Part shown: positions 22,038 through 33,110 of the stretch, one piece after another
How positions within the stretch are numbered: position 1 is the stretch's first letter
How the letters are laid out: every line of letters begins with the position of its first letter
NCBI GenBank assembly: GCA_009801085.1
Contig: VNWV01000001.1
Coordinates: 124,001 to 188,000 of the forward strand
Source of the DNA: Lasiodiplodia sp. COLG20
Taxonomy: Eukaryota > Ascomycota > Dothideomycetes > Botryosphaeriales > Botryosphaeriaceae
Length of the DNA stretch: 64,000 bases
Reading direction: 5' to 3'
Notes under the pieces: generated by a model
What the model was told of the DNA's origin: nothing
Databases searched by the model: none
Seen by the model: only the letters and a program-made list of their open reading frames with translations
Made by a program: the position numbers and the translations under genes

Positions 22038-22854
22038 ATGTACCGGTGTGACTGAAAATGGCGGCGTGATGAACGGGTTTCCTTTTGCGGTTCAGAATCC
22101 AAAGCGGGTCTTTCCATTATGAGGGCGTCTACCAATCTTTCGGGAAATCACTTTTGAAGGAACCAAACGAAAATTGGGGACAAAAAGTTCGGACTACTTT
22201 CTATGATAAATAGTTCCGATGGGATGAAGACGAAAATACCAAAACGTGATGGGAATTCACGCTTGAGTTTGACAAACAGTCAATACTCTACATAAGGCCG
22301 CGATGCTATAATGGGACTCTGAGATTCTTCGTCGCCAAAAAATATCATGATGTGCCCCGTCCTAGTACCCGTGATGATCTGCATTCGTGAGGGGTCTTCC
22401 CCGCTTGCACGTCCCTTTCAGTTAAGTGTACTTTAAGAAGTTGAACAGCGATGACAGCATCGACGTAGGATTTGCATCAAGCTAGTCACAGTGGGTGCTG
22501 ATAAATATGAGCTATCGTAACTAATTTCTATCAGCACATGAGCTCGTTACGTAGGGAGCTGAAGATACCATTCGGACGTGGATGTACATTTAATAATTCT
22601 ACACTTTCGTCCGGATGTTAGCTTTAGCTCCCTACGTAAGCCGGGTGCTCTTGATTCCGAAGATAATTATGGAGGGACATTTTTGCCAGTTGAAGCATTC
22701 CGGATGATCCACTTCTTAAGCTCTTAACTCTGTCGTGCTGGTTGATAACTCAATATGCTACATGCGATACAAATGCTATATTTACACTCAATAACCTTAT
22801 ACCATCTCTCACCCACCACCTGACAGCCAAACTTCACCTCAAACACACCAATCA
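22038..22854. other. Intergenic between convergent genes
   Basis: About 820 bases between the ends of eS25 and the cytochrome b5-like gene, more AT-rich than its flanks. It contains a 93-bp inverted-repeat element (listed separately) and otherwise nothing recognisable. Confidence 0.5.
22547..22639. repeat. Imperfect inverted repeat, possible MITE relic
   Basis: The left arm starts TTACGTAGGGAGCT (22547-22560) and the right arm is its exact reverse complement AGCTCCCTACGTAA (22626-22639). Complementarity continues inward with four or five mismatches to TCGGACG / CGTCCGG, so the arms are about 32 nt with a ~29 nt AT-rich loop. This would fold into a long hairpin. It could be a miniature inverted-repeat transposon or solo terminal repeat; the outer ends show no obvious target-site duplication. 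Confidence 0.55.
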
Positions 22855-23914
22855 CTACTTACCCCCACCCTCCTCCTTCGCCTTCTTACCCTTATTCTTC
22901 TTCTTCTTGACCCTCCCCTTCGGCCGCAGCTCGGCCGCCTTATCGCACAGCTCCCTGCGCGGCAGTTTCTCCAGCCAGCCTTCTTCCCGCACAACCTTGC
23001 CGACGGCCAGGTACTCCTTGCCGGTGCCGCCGGCGAAGACGTGGGCCCAGCCCTCGACGACCGAGTCGACCTTCTTGCGGGCCTCCTCCCACTCGCGGGC
23101 GTTGCGGGCGGCGATGGCGTCGGGCGTCAGCGCCGCCTCTTCCTCCGGGTCGTCGATGGGGATGAACATTTCCTCGGCGCCGCGCAGGTCGGCCGTCAGA
23201 TCCGTGTCGAAGCAGCCCGTGACGAAGGCGCGCGCGGCGTCGCGGCCCGCGAAGAAGTGGTAGCCGCCGCCGGGACCGTAGCTGTTTAGGTTGGTGTTAG
23301 CTGAGAGTTTCTTTGTGTGTATGAAATAGGGTGGTGTTCACGTACAAATGCCTGCCGGGCGTGACGTCGTATATGGTGCCGTTGAGCCCTAGGTAGATAG
23401 GCTTCGAGGGGTCGGAGCCGTCGTACGCGGCGAGCTCCTCGTCTGTGAGGAGGACGGGTCCTCTCTGTTGTGTGTGTGTGTGTCCCTAGTCAGCGATGGC
23501 CGTGTTTCTTCAAATCTGCTCACAGTCTCTTCTTCCTGTGAATGATTCCCACTCCAATCTCTCCGCTCACAACCTCTTCCGCTTTTCCTTTGACCTTCCC
23601 CCCTCACGAATGGAACCAAGGAAATGACTAGAAAAAAAATGAACAAAACTCACCAACCAAGCCCTCAACCCATCCGGCCGCGAGAACCACGGCCGCCACC
23701 CCCACAGGAACGACTCGCCGGTGATGTACCAGCTCAGCGCGAAGTTGAGCAGCAGCACGCCGCCCAGCACCCGCAGCACGTCCAGCACCGTCACCTTGCC
23801 GATGTCATCCGCTTCCGGCGAGGACGCCCTCCTGCTGCTCCTGCCTCGTTGCTTCTCATTGCTTGTATTATTCCTCCCCCCTGGTGGAGGGGAGGAGTCC
23901 TTGACTTCTGTCAT
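22855..23914 (-). CDS. Membrane-anchored cytochrome b5-like heme/steroid-binding protein
   Basis: Three exons on the reverse strand: 23914-23654, 23464-23346, 23281-22855; 268 aa. The start is the first ATG (MTEVKDSSPPPGG). A membrane helix lies at ~45-63 (VLRVLGGVLLLNFALSWYI), followed by a b5-like domain: VLLTDEELAAYDGSDPSKPI, YLGLNGTIYDVTPGRHFYGP and GGGYHFFAGRDAARAFVTGC. These motifs place it in the MAPR branch (Dap1/PGRMC/neudesin relatives), where heme is held by tyrosines instead of the paired histidines of true b5. Such proteins bind heme and often support P450 enzymes at the ER. The lysine-rich tail (RVKKKKNKGKKAKEE) ends the chain. Intron 1 holds a (GT)n run. Donor GTACGT after 23346 restores the FYGPGG motif and was chosen for that reason. 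Confidence 0.88.
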
Positions 23915-25549
23915 CGCGGGATACGTGTACAATTGTGCGATCCGACCACGGGTGGTCTCCGAGACGTCTCTTTGGGTTTGTATCCGTGTTTGTATGCAGT
24001 TGGACCGTTCTCGACCAGCCGGGCGAGAGAGAGCGCGCGCGCGTGTATGTGCGTGTCGTAGAGGACGGAAGAAGCGCCGTTAGCGTCTTTGCGCGGCCTG
24101 GGGCCTTTTATCTCGTGGGGCAGAGGTGACGGCGGCGGCGGCGGGTGGGGAGACCACGTCGTATATGCGCTGCGTTGCCCAGTCCCGAGTATCCGGCACT
24201 CGGAAGTCGTTCAGCTACGCGCTGTCTGGTCGAAAAAACGAAAGGGACATGCAAGGCCTGAGGCCTGTTGTCGTCGCAAGACGTTCTCGAATCGCGAATG
24301 GGGGAGCTCGTAGCTAGGTAGAGCTACGTGGATGGAGCTTCTCGGACTCCGAGAGCTTCCCACAGGAGGATGATGACGCTTGATTCCGCAGCGCCTCAAT
24401 GCGCACAGAAAACACGAAACTCAAATCACCAAGCCGTAGCAAACCAATGAAGAAGTCGAAGAGCAAGAATAAAGAGCTCGCGAAGAAAAAGGTGACGTGG
24501 AGACCAGAATAGCAACTGAAAACAAGAGAGGGAGTGGACAGATATCTCGGGAGTCCCGCAGCAGCAGCCCGCTTACGCACACACTCTCTCTGTTTCTTCT
24601 CCTCGTCTGTTTCACCCCGTCCTCCCTAACAACAGCCCTTTATCTCCGAAAATCCCGAGGGAGGGGGGCATCACGGCTTTCTCGAAGCCCCCCAAAAAAG
24701 AAGAGGCTTCTAGAAAGAAAAGAAAGCGACCATCTCGCTTCCATCGATTCCCAAACGCCGGCTGACTCGCGTCGCGCAATCGTCAACAAGGCCCTAATCG
24801 CTCGCCTCCAATTGGATGATAAGTAGGCCGCTGCTCCCCCCGCCGCCCCAACCCGCCCTCTTGTTTCGCCCTGTCTTTTGTCACCTTGCACCGCCTTGTT
24901 GCTCCCGATAAGAAGATCCCAGCGCCCTTACCCCCATCCTGCAAGCCACAGGAAAAAGAAAAAAATAAGAAAAGAAGGAGGCGGCGGCTGTGTCCGAACC
25001 ATGGTAACGGGAATTCTGGCGTCTGGCGATCACTGGGGGATGCCCCCCCGGGGGGTGGGCTTCCCACCAGCCGGGCCGTACCATCCACGAGGCGCGCTCG
25101 GGGAATTTTATTTTTGTTGGTATCTTCTTCTCAACCTCGCCTGGTCGTTTGAAGCGTTATCATATGGGGGTAAATATGCAAGCTTTGACTCAAATACGCA
25201 TCTCGTGGTTTCTCCCTTGCGGGCTGCTGAATGAGAGGAATCTCTCTCCGCGAAATCCTGCGCTTGTCTACATGATTCCCACGACAGACGTCTTTCGCTG
25301 CTAAAAACGATCGTACACTTCGTAATCGTACCAGATTTGCGAGCCACTTCTCACGTGCGGCTCACACTCATCAATCCCACCCATAATTCTATGCTGCCTC
25401 CCTTCCAACCCTAGACTTTTCTGGTATTTGAATCAAGTAGTCCATCTTTTTTGGCCTTCCTCCAACTCCAATCGTTGATTTCGTTGAATGTTTCCGGATA
25501 ATTGAAAAAGGCGACATCTACAGGAAGCTTACAGGCTGAGATGGACTCT
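23915..25549. other. Intergenic, no gene seen
   Basis: 1.6 kb upstream of the cytochrome b5-like gene and downstream of Gtr2. It contains a GAGA/GCGCGC/GTGT microsatellite-like stretch near 24024-24060, a probable promoter feature of the former, but no supportable gene. Confidence 0.5.
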
Positions 25550-26935
25550 CTACCTGGGGAAGACCTGTGCAAGAGCTTCCTGGAAAACTCCAACATTGTA
25601 GTCAATCAGAGCCTTCTTCTCTGCCGGGCTGTCTTCGCCCATCAGGCAGATGAGAGCGAGATACCTGCACTGCTGTTAGAATCGACTGATGCTGTTCACT
25701 GGCACGTCGTAGGGTACTTACTTGTTGATCTCCCGTAGATAGAGGTAGTTGTTGCCCTTCCTCTCCATAGTAATCAAGCTCTCTGCATCATTGTTGCCTG
25801 TCTCGTCGATGTCTCCGTCCGTGTGTCCGTTCTCATCCGGACGATCCCATCCGTAGATCTCGCTGACATCAACGACCACATCAATGTAATCCGAGCAGAT
25901 TTCATAGCTGCCGATGTCCGTCGGGCTGGTGTCTGTAGCGATGTAAATCTTGCTGAGGACGTCGAACAGATACGCCTTCTCGATGCGGCAAGTGGAACAG
26001 AGGCTGTTGAGCAGGGATTCCAGCGTGGGAAGTTGGGGGATCAGCTTCTGAATGACCTTGCTGAAGGCCTCGAAGATGGAGTGATCGTAGATGCTGGTTT
26101 GGTAGAAGCTGACAGGCGCGTTCTCGTATCCGGCATCCGACAGTTCGTCCTGCACCCTCTGGATGATGTCTCGATACGTGTCGCTCTTGTAGTCCTCTGA
26201 GAGGCCGTCGACTTTGTGGACGAAAACCTCAACATTGATGTTGGGGTATGAGTGCTGCAGATTGAGAATGGTGGTGTTCAGGCGGGTAATGGCATCCAGA
26301 TACTCGTCCTGTGCATCGATGACCCATATCAAGGCACCGATCTCGTCAAAGATGTTGTCCACGTCAAAAGCGGGATCGAAGTAATCCAGGTGGCCGGGGA
26401 AGTCCCAGACTTGGAAGTCCATGAAAGAGCTGCATCGGGTCAATTCGACTCCGCGACGTGCACCCCACAGCCCGACTACTTACTGCATCGACTCCTTCTT
26501 GATACGGGTAGTCGTCTCGAGGTAAAGCGTCTCACTCGGAGGGAGCTTATGGAAGACGACGCTAGATATCGATGACTTGCCGCTCCTGCAACACTAATCA
26601 ATATCGTGCTCCTGCAGTACAACCCTCCTCGCCACAGCCACTACTACCGCCATCCCACGTCAGAAATCACCAGGGCGCGTGACTCACCGTCTCTGACCCA
26701 TTAACAGCAGTCTGGGTTTACCATCACCGGCCTTGCTGTTCGGAAGGCGTCCGGTGTGGTAGCGCGGGGCAACAGGACTCGGTGGAATCTCAGCATTCTG
26801 GAGGTCCTGGAAATAGCGCATCAAAGTTAACTTCGCTGCAGGCTTGAAGCGGTCGAACGCGGCATGGTGGCTTTCTCCCATCTCCTGTCCGGGCGGCCCG
26901 TGGCCGGTAGACATGGATAGGTAAGAGGACGTCAT
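25550..26935 (-). CDS. gtr2: Rag-type GTPase Gtr2 (RagC/D)
   Basis: Four exons on the reverse strand: 26935-26688, 26585-26484, 26429-25722, 25664-25550; 390 aa. The P-loop is GQRRSGKSS (80-88), with the RRSGKSS form seen in RagC/D/Gtr2; switch II is [13 protein letters not shown]; the guanine-specificity motif is HKVDG rather than NKxD, a Rag hallmark; then [14 protein letters not shown] and a C-terminal roadblock-like part. Gtr2 pairs with Gtr1 on the vacuole (EGO/Ragulator complex) and tells TORC1 about amino acids. The ~75 residues before the P-loop are longer than in yeast Gtr2, so either the fungal protein has an N-terminal extension or the true start is the internal methionine near residue 39. 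Introns have clean GT-AG borders. Confidence 0.95.
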
Positions 26936-28710
26936 GACAAAGTGGCGGATGGTGTGGGAAAAGGAGTGAAGGAAGTTGGCGAAGAGGCGGCGAGGGGCTG
27001 GAGGCCGGTGGGTGCGATGATGTATTTGGTTGTGGGGTGTGGAGAGGAAGAACGTCGGTGAATTGTTGAGGCTCAGCCCGTCATCACGATGCGCCGACTC
27101 GGCGGTGTCTTATAACAGCAGCAGGCCTGGTGTCCGTCCGGATGTTTGGCCGACTGGGGTAGGCTGCAGGATCTCAGGTGGCTCCGGCTCAGGCAGCCGG
27201 GTACATGAGGGCGACCAGGTCAGGGCCGGCGGCGCTCGGCTTGGAGAGGACGTCCTGGTCGTGAGGTCTTACAGCAGTGGTACGCTGAGCCCCGGCAGGC
27301 AGAGGTGAAGTGAGGCGGCAGGGGTGTGATTGGGTATCATGTCTTAAGCTCGGTGGATACACGATCGTGTGGACCACGCAGCGGCCAAGATGATGCGCCC
27401 GACACGGTGGATGAGGCAGCAGGATCACAACGTCAAATGCGCCCAACGGAGTGGAAGGAGGAAGTAACGGTGCGAGCGCAGCAAAAGAATGCCAATACGG
27501 GAAGGGCGGCCTTTTCGGGGAATGTCGCCAGGAGCCGGGTGTGCAACGGTAGGGCTGAGCGCGGAGCAACGGGAGCAGCAGGGAGACGGGCGAGAAGGAA
27601 GGAAGGGGCGGCGGCGCGGAAGCAGGAGAAAAAGAAAAGCTCACCTTCATGGCTGGCTGTATAAGAGCGGCGGCGTTCTTGCTGCTTGGTCGCGGCCTGG
27701 TGCCCAAAGCACAGACGTCTCCCTTGCGGCCCGTGGATGCGGACTGGGGCAGGGTGGTTGGAGCAGGTCGGCGGGCGCTGACGTCGGGTAGAGGGCAGCT
27801 GGCAGCGGGTCGGGGCGGGCGGTGCGGAAGGTCGAAACAGCTTGGATGGGATGCGTCGCGCGCGCGAAGACCGTCCAGCAAGGCGTCGCGGCCAGCTCAC
27901 AGGCTGCGGAGTGGGCAGGGCAGGGATGCTGATAGCGCGCGCGAGCCTACGGGCGATCGGGGACAGAGCGGCGCTCGCGTGGGCGTGCCTGGCCGCTGAC
28001 TTGTGCCTGAGCCTGATGATGGAAGAGATGGGAGGTGTGTTTCGGCTGCGCGGGAGGCCGATCAGACGGCCTTCCGGCGCAAGGAAGACGCAGCGTGGCA
28101 AGCGTGCGACCAGCGCCGTTCGACCTGTCCTTCTCTCCTCGCTGCGTCACACCCGCCGCCAACTCGCCCTCCGCTCAACGCCCTCGCCCTAACGCAAGGA
28201 ACCGCCGCCATCCCTGTCGCGGCTCGAGAGCGGTGAAAGCATAATCTCACGCCCATGTGCCCACGCGACGTACCACTGCGGTCCTCACCTCAGCGCGGAT
28301 ACGGACGCCGGCCCGCCGCCTTCTATCACATCTCATCCTCCTCGATTCGTCCGCAGGGCGCCTGATGCAGCATTACATGCCACAACCTCGCTCTGCTTGT
28401 TGACTGCTCAGCTCGCACCGTCATGTGCTTGACAATGAAACGCCGTCTTGACATTCGTCCACTCCCTAGTCGTTGCTTCGTTACAGCCGCCTCCGTCCTT
28501 GCTCCCGTCCTTCCGTTCTGGTACCTCGATACGAACAGACGAAGTCGCCCTGTCCATGGCCGACGAGACGCAGTCACGCCAGTTAGCTCCCCGTTAACAA
28601 ATAGAAAGTAGCACAGTTGAAAATCAAAAGCAAGTACCCACAAGCCCCAACCATACTTCAATTGCACCGAAAAGAGCGCCTTCCCGTCATACCCAGATTT
28701 GCCATGGTTC
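26936..28710. other. Intergenic, no gene seen
   Basis: 1.8 kb containing the promoter side of gtr2 and the 3' flank of the next gene. GC-rich chance frames occur on both strands around 27.2-28.1 kb; none has a start, splice pattern or domain that I would defend. Confidence 0.5.
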
Positions 28711-30398
28711 TTATCCGCTGCGCACTTCAGCACCCATCACTGCCGCGCTCATCAGCCCGAGACCGCCAATGAGGGACAAGCCCCAAGCCAAGGCAGACGC
28801 CTCTGCATCCTCCGCCACAGTGTCATCACGCTCCTCCTCGTGCTCCAAGTCGGCAATTCGTTCTGCAATGTTGGGTGGAGGCGTGTATGAGGCATCACCA
28901 GCGTCAGATCCATGGGTGTCGGAGTCATGAGTAGCCGCCCGTTTACGCAAGCTGCGCCTCGTCACAGGTGAAGGAGGCTCAGAAGCTTGGTTTTTCTTCG
29001 GTCTGCCGCGACGTCTGCCGGGCGAAGAACCATGGGACTCAGTAGGGCTTGCTGGGGTTTCTTCCTTGACAGAAGACTTGGCTTCTGTGCCCTGTCTCCT
29101 CAATGGAGGGACTATGCTGTTGAGCATATCTGTGACGTCTAGGCCCCGAGAAGCAGCCCAAACGCAGAGACTGAAGCCGGAAAGGAGGACATCCCAGCCA
29201 ATAAGACCAATAACGGGATCGTCGCTGATGGCGCCCAGGATCTTGCCAGACGCGGAAGCGAGCTTTGACCACCAAGGCCTGTCGTAAGCGTCGTGTGTCG
29301 ACCAGACAAAGTTGTAGCGTCTGTGATATGAAGCGCCCGAGTTCAACAGTGCTCCCCAAAAGGTGCTGCGCAGAAAGAAGACGGTCGCAACGATCGAGAC
29401 GGCGCTGTAGACCCTTGCTTCTGCATGATGTGCAACACGCACATCTGCATGCTGCTTGCCAAACGTCTTTGGCACAAACTGTAAACTGGGTTTAGCGATG
29501 CTCGGCTACTAACTTTGAAAGGTAACACAGGTCCAAACTCAAGATAAGCCACTCACCCTTGTCCCTGCTGCCAAGAAGAAGGCACTCAGGCGAGCACCGT
29601 ATTCTGCGATCCAGCCTGCGTCATTAGAGGCAAGACCGGGTAGAAACCCTATAAGGCCCGAAGCTGCCGTGATTGGGAGAATATAGATGAGCTCGTGAGG
29701 CGCCCATCTGGAACCGCGTTGCGTCCTCGTAGTAGGGATTGAAGTAAGTGTGAGTATGACGAAGAACAGGCTCTGAGCCAGGCCAAGGCTTGCGAACTCA
29801 GCCAGACCCCAGAGAGCAGCGACTGCCCAACCTGGAATGTCGCGTCTGCGGCCTGCAATATGATCGTCAGTGAGGAATCTCGCGTACGTATGCGTCGTCA
29901 TCGTGATATATTACCTTCAATTCCTACGAATGCGCTGAATGCGAGACGAGCAATCAAAAGTTGTTGAGTCCACCAGAGGGCCTTGCTCGTGCCGAGAGCC
30001 GCCCGCTTGAATTCATAAAGGGGATTGACGTCCTGCCACCATCTCCCGAGATGCCAGTCCAGATCGTCCGTACCCGCGTACCAGCCGTCCCACAAGGCGC
30101 CAGGGGTCGCTTCGCCCTGCTCATTCGCCCAGGCCTCGTAGGAACTAAGCAGCGCCCAGCTCCAGTGATAGATCAGAACCAGAAGGCTCGCGACAGCGAG
30201 GGAGCCGAAGGTGGTGATGTTTTTCCTGCGCTGCTCCTCGCGGTAGCGCGTCTTCTGCGCTGGGGGCACGGCGCGATCAGCATGGCTGATATACCTGAGA
30301 ACCGTCACGAGGGAGAGATCGACGAACGCGACGGCAGCGGTGATTTGAAACAAAGGCTCGCGATTCGAGTTGAGGACATCCGCCTCCACGGGTGCCAT
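28711..30398 (-). CDS. Polytopic membrane protein with AT-hook-like motif
   Basis: Three exons on the reverse strand: 30398-29915, 29852-29557, 29478-28711; 515 aa. The ATG at 30398 gives MAPVEADVLNSNREP. About nine hydrophobic segments are visible, e.g. FGSLAVASLLVLIYHWSWAL, GWAVAALWGLAEFASLGLAQ, SAVSIVATVFFLRSTFWGAL and a last one SALAWGLSLIGGLGLMSAAV close to the C-terminus. Between the last two lies a long hydrophilic loop with Ser/Pro-rich text and GRRRGRPKKN (414-423), which matches the AT-hook core RGRP with basic flanks, followed by TRRSLRKRA and an acidic stretch. Conserved-looking in style with fungal proteins of unknown function; I recognise no family. The basic motif may instead be a sorting or nuclear-localisation signal. 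Confidence 0.75.
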
Positions 30399-30833
30399 GG
30401 CGGTATGTGCGCGCGTCGGTCGCAATGTGGAGGGCGTCGCTCGTGATGACGCAACTGCAACTGGTGTTCGATATATTTAGAAAGTCGCGTAGTGAACGGG
30501 AGTCGCGAATTGTGTACAGTCCGACGTGAGGAATTTGTATCCGCTCGCGCTGCTTGGCGCGGACGCTCGCTGAAGTCTTGGAAGGTGCACGTCACAACGC
30601 GGTCATGTCAGTGTTCGCGTAGGTGGTCGCGTTGTCAAAGGTGCTGGCGTGCACCCTCAGCAAGCTCAGCGGGGTGCGTGCCACAAGCGTGACCTGACTC
30701 ATGTCGCCGACCGGGGGCCCGCCATCTAACCACATCACTCTCTGAGCTCCCGCGGAGGGCACGCGCGTCCACTTTTGCACCTCATATACACCACGCTGTC
30801 GTCGCCCACCCTGAGCGACAACCCCCGCCCAAC
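30399..30833. promoter_or_regulatory. Divergent promoter region
   Basis: 435 bases lie between the start codons of the membrane protein (-) and the Arl3-type GTPase (+), so both promoters must fall in it. No individual element can be named with confidence. Confidence 0.5.
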
Positions 30834-31556
30834 ATGTATCATCTGATGAAAGGCTTGTACCTCTACGCGACGAGTAAAGAAGGTGCTCGCACTCCCCGGC
30901 TTCGCGGCAATGCCCCGCGATCTACAAACTAACAGCTGTACTCCACAGAATACTCCATCCTTCTGCTAGGTCTCGATAATGCCGGCAAGACCACGCTCCT
31001 CGAACAAATAAAAGCCATCCACTCCAACAACCTCCATCCGAAGCTCAAGACCGTCCCGACCGTCGGCCAGAATGTCTCGACCATCACCCTTCCCGACATG
31101 TACCTCAAGATCTGGGACGTCGGCGGTCAACACTCGTTGCGCGGCCTCTGGCAGAGCTACTACTCCTCCTGCCATGCCATTGTTTTTGTAATCGATAGCA
31201 CCGATATTGGCGACTCGGATCTCGCAAACCTGGTCGATGGCAAGGAAGACGACACGGATGGCCGTTTGCAGGAGTGCCGCCTGGTGCTCGAAGACGTCCT
31301 GCAACACGAGGAAACGGAAGGCGTACCGCTGCTGGTGTTGGCAAATAAACAGGACCGCGAGGATTGCGTGGAGACGGTGAAAATCAAGGAGGGCTTGGTG
31401 CGCAAGGTCTTCGAGGGTGAAAAAGGAGGGAGCGTCAGGGACAGTCGCGTTCTACCATGCAGTGCGCTGACAGGGTCCGGCGTCAAAGAGGCGGTCGACT
31501 GGCTGTGTAGCAGAGTCAAATGGAACAAGGAGGGCCGGCCGCCTGTCATGCGGTGA
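30834..31556 (+). CDS. arl3: Arf-like GTPase Arl3/ARFRP1
   Basis: Two exons: 30834-30882 and 30949-31556; 218 aa. The intron (66 nt, GTGCTC...CACAG) has an ACTAACAG branch site. The N-terminus MYHLMKGLYLYATSKEEYSI is that of yeast Arl3 / animal ARFRP1, which lack the Arf glycine-2 and are instead acetylated on the initiator Met and recruited to the Golgi by Sys1. G motifs: GLDNAGKT (24-31), WDVGGQHSLRGLW, NKQD and SALTGSG. An insert (LANLVDGKEDDTDGRLQECR) lengthens the loop after VIDSTD relative to a plain Arf. The protein is expected to act at the trans-Golgi, upstream of Arl1 and golgin recruitment. Confidence 0.95.
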
Positions 31557-32293
31557 TGTTTGATCAACTCATAGTGAGAGTGATGGCAGAACACCTGCTG
31601 ATCTGGTCTATCCTCAGAAGGCGAGGCGGGTCGGGGCTGTTCCGTATTTCAGTGCATTTGTGGCGTTGGGAAGAAGGTAAGGAATCTTGCAGCCAGTATT
31701 TGAAAAGCTGACGGGTACGGAAAGCGATACATGGCGTTCTGGAAGTAAATTGGACGTGGGTCAAGAGCGTGGTTTTAGATACCCCAATACCACCTCAGCA
31801 AGTCCTGGCACAGTCTTTTTTCTCTGTGGGTTTGATCGTATCTATCCGGGACAACCCTGGACCGGGTTGCCTGGGTGATAAGATGTATGCTGCCACATGG
31901 AGAGCCACACGTGAAGCTCTGCCGTAGCTTCCTTCGACGGACTTCATCCGAGACGCGTCTCAGGCGCGTCCCAGCAGATTACTTTGCCAACCTTTCTTTG
32001 GGCAATTCTCTTCTACGCGCCACTCCATTGTGTCTTGTGTTCTCCATCCCTACATCGTCAGGGTTGAGGTCACTCACCTTTACCACCATATATATTCCCG
32101 ACTGTCATCTGGCCATCACTGCAAAGATAGCTGCCGCATCCGCTAGTAGGCTACTATAGCTCTTCAACCTGAGGCCGCAAAAACTGCGCACGAGCACATA
32201 CTCACTTCTCCACGACGCCGACAAGAACAGCCTGGGACACTTCTTCGCCAAATTCCTGGCGGCATTCACCTCGAGGGCTTCCACATTCGCAGA
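31557..32293. other. Intergenic, no gene seen
   Basis: About 740 bases between arl3 and the next plus-strand gene. Nothing recognisable beyond flanking untranslated sequence. Confidence 0.5.
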
Positions 32294-33110
32294 ATGCCTC
32301 CGCGCATACGCCCGCCTTCAAGGTATGTGCTCTCCCTCTGCAATGGTTGGATTCGCAACCAGGCAGAAAAGCATGATAACGTCGCCTTGCAGCCCCCCGC
32401 TGGCGTCTCATAATCGCACCATAAGCTCGGCCTCGACTTACAGCACATACGCCGAAGCCGCGAAGGAGATGGGCACCTTCAGGTCTGAAACGCTGGACCC
32501 GTGGACCATTCCCAAACGCCTCCGTCCTGATGAGCTCGCACACTATGGACGTCCACCCAAGCGTAGTCGGTCGTCATGGGTCAATATCGCCGACGTAGAC
32601 TTTACCACTTTCGAGCGAAAAGACGAGGATGATGGTGTGGAGGGACAGGAGAGCAGGAAGCAGGAAGACGTGCAGGGGAAGAAGCAAAAGCTGAACGAAA
32701 GAGGAGAAGGTGAGGAGGTGGCGAATGATAAGGAGAACGAGCGAATCGCGGCTGGGCCGGACGATGGCGATATCAATGCTTCTTCTAGGCATGATGTTGA
32801 CATCCTTGATTGCGATGAGCAGAGGAAGGATGTGGAGGATGAGGAGGATTGGGACGAGTTGTGTGAGTGGGGCGAGTCAACCTTCTACTCGGCGGATTCC
32901 GAAACACCGGTAACTACGGGGATCGCAGATGGCTCGAGTCCCTCCAGTAGCAATGCGGAGGGCATTGCGGTCACCGACGATGCTAGTGGCGCGTCTCAGA
33001 ACTTTGATGACGTCTATGAGCATGCCAGTCGAAGCCATGCCAGGCAGGACTCTGTGGAGGACCACGCCGACTCTGACAACCCCGGGCATAATATTGAGGG
33101 TCTAGAGTGA
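32294..33110 (+). CDS. Hypothetical acidic protein
   Basis: Best model has two exons, 32294-32322 and 32393-33110, 248 aa, with a 70-nt intron (GTATGT...TTGCAG). It starts MPPRIRPPSSPPLASHNRTI. An unspliced alternative would start at the ATG inside the intron (32325) and give 261 aa in the same downstream frame. The N-terminal third has an ordered-looking piece, YSTYAEAAKEMGTFRSETLD and PWTIPKRLRPDELAHYGRPP with a basic KRSRSSW. The rest is highly acidic and low-complexity (EDEEDWDELCEWGESTFYSA), ending GHNIEGLE. No domain is recognised. The acidic body next to a basic patch suggests a nuclear or scaffold protein, but this is only a guess. Confidence 0.6.

Noticed and set aside
27189..28101. 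Reverse-strand frames of 222-230 codons upstream of gtr2
   Set aside because: Two different frames over the same DNA, Pro/Ala/Arg-rich, with no start context or domain.
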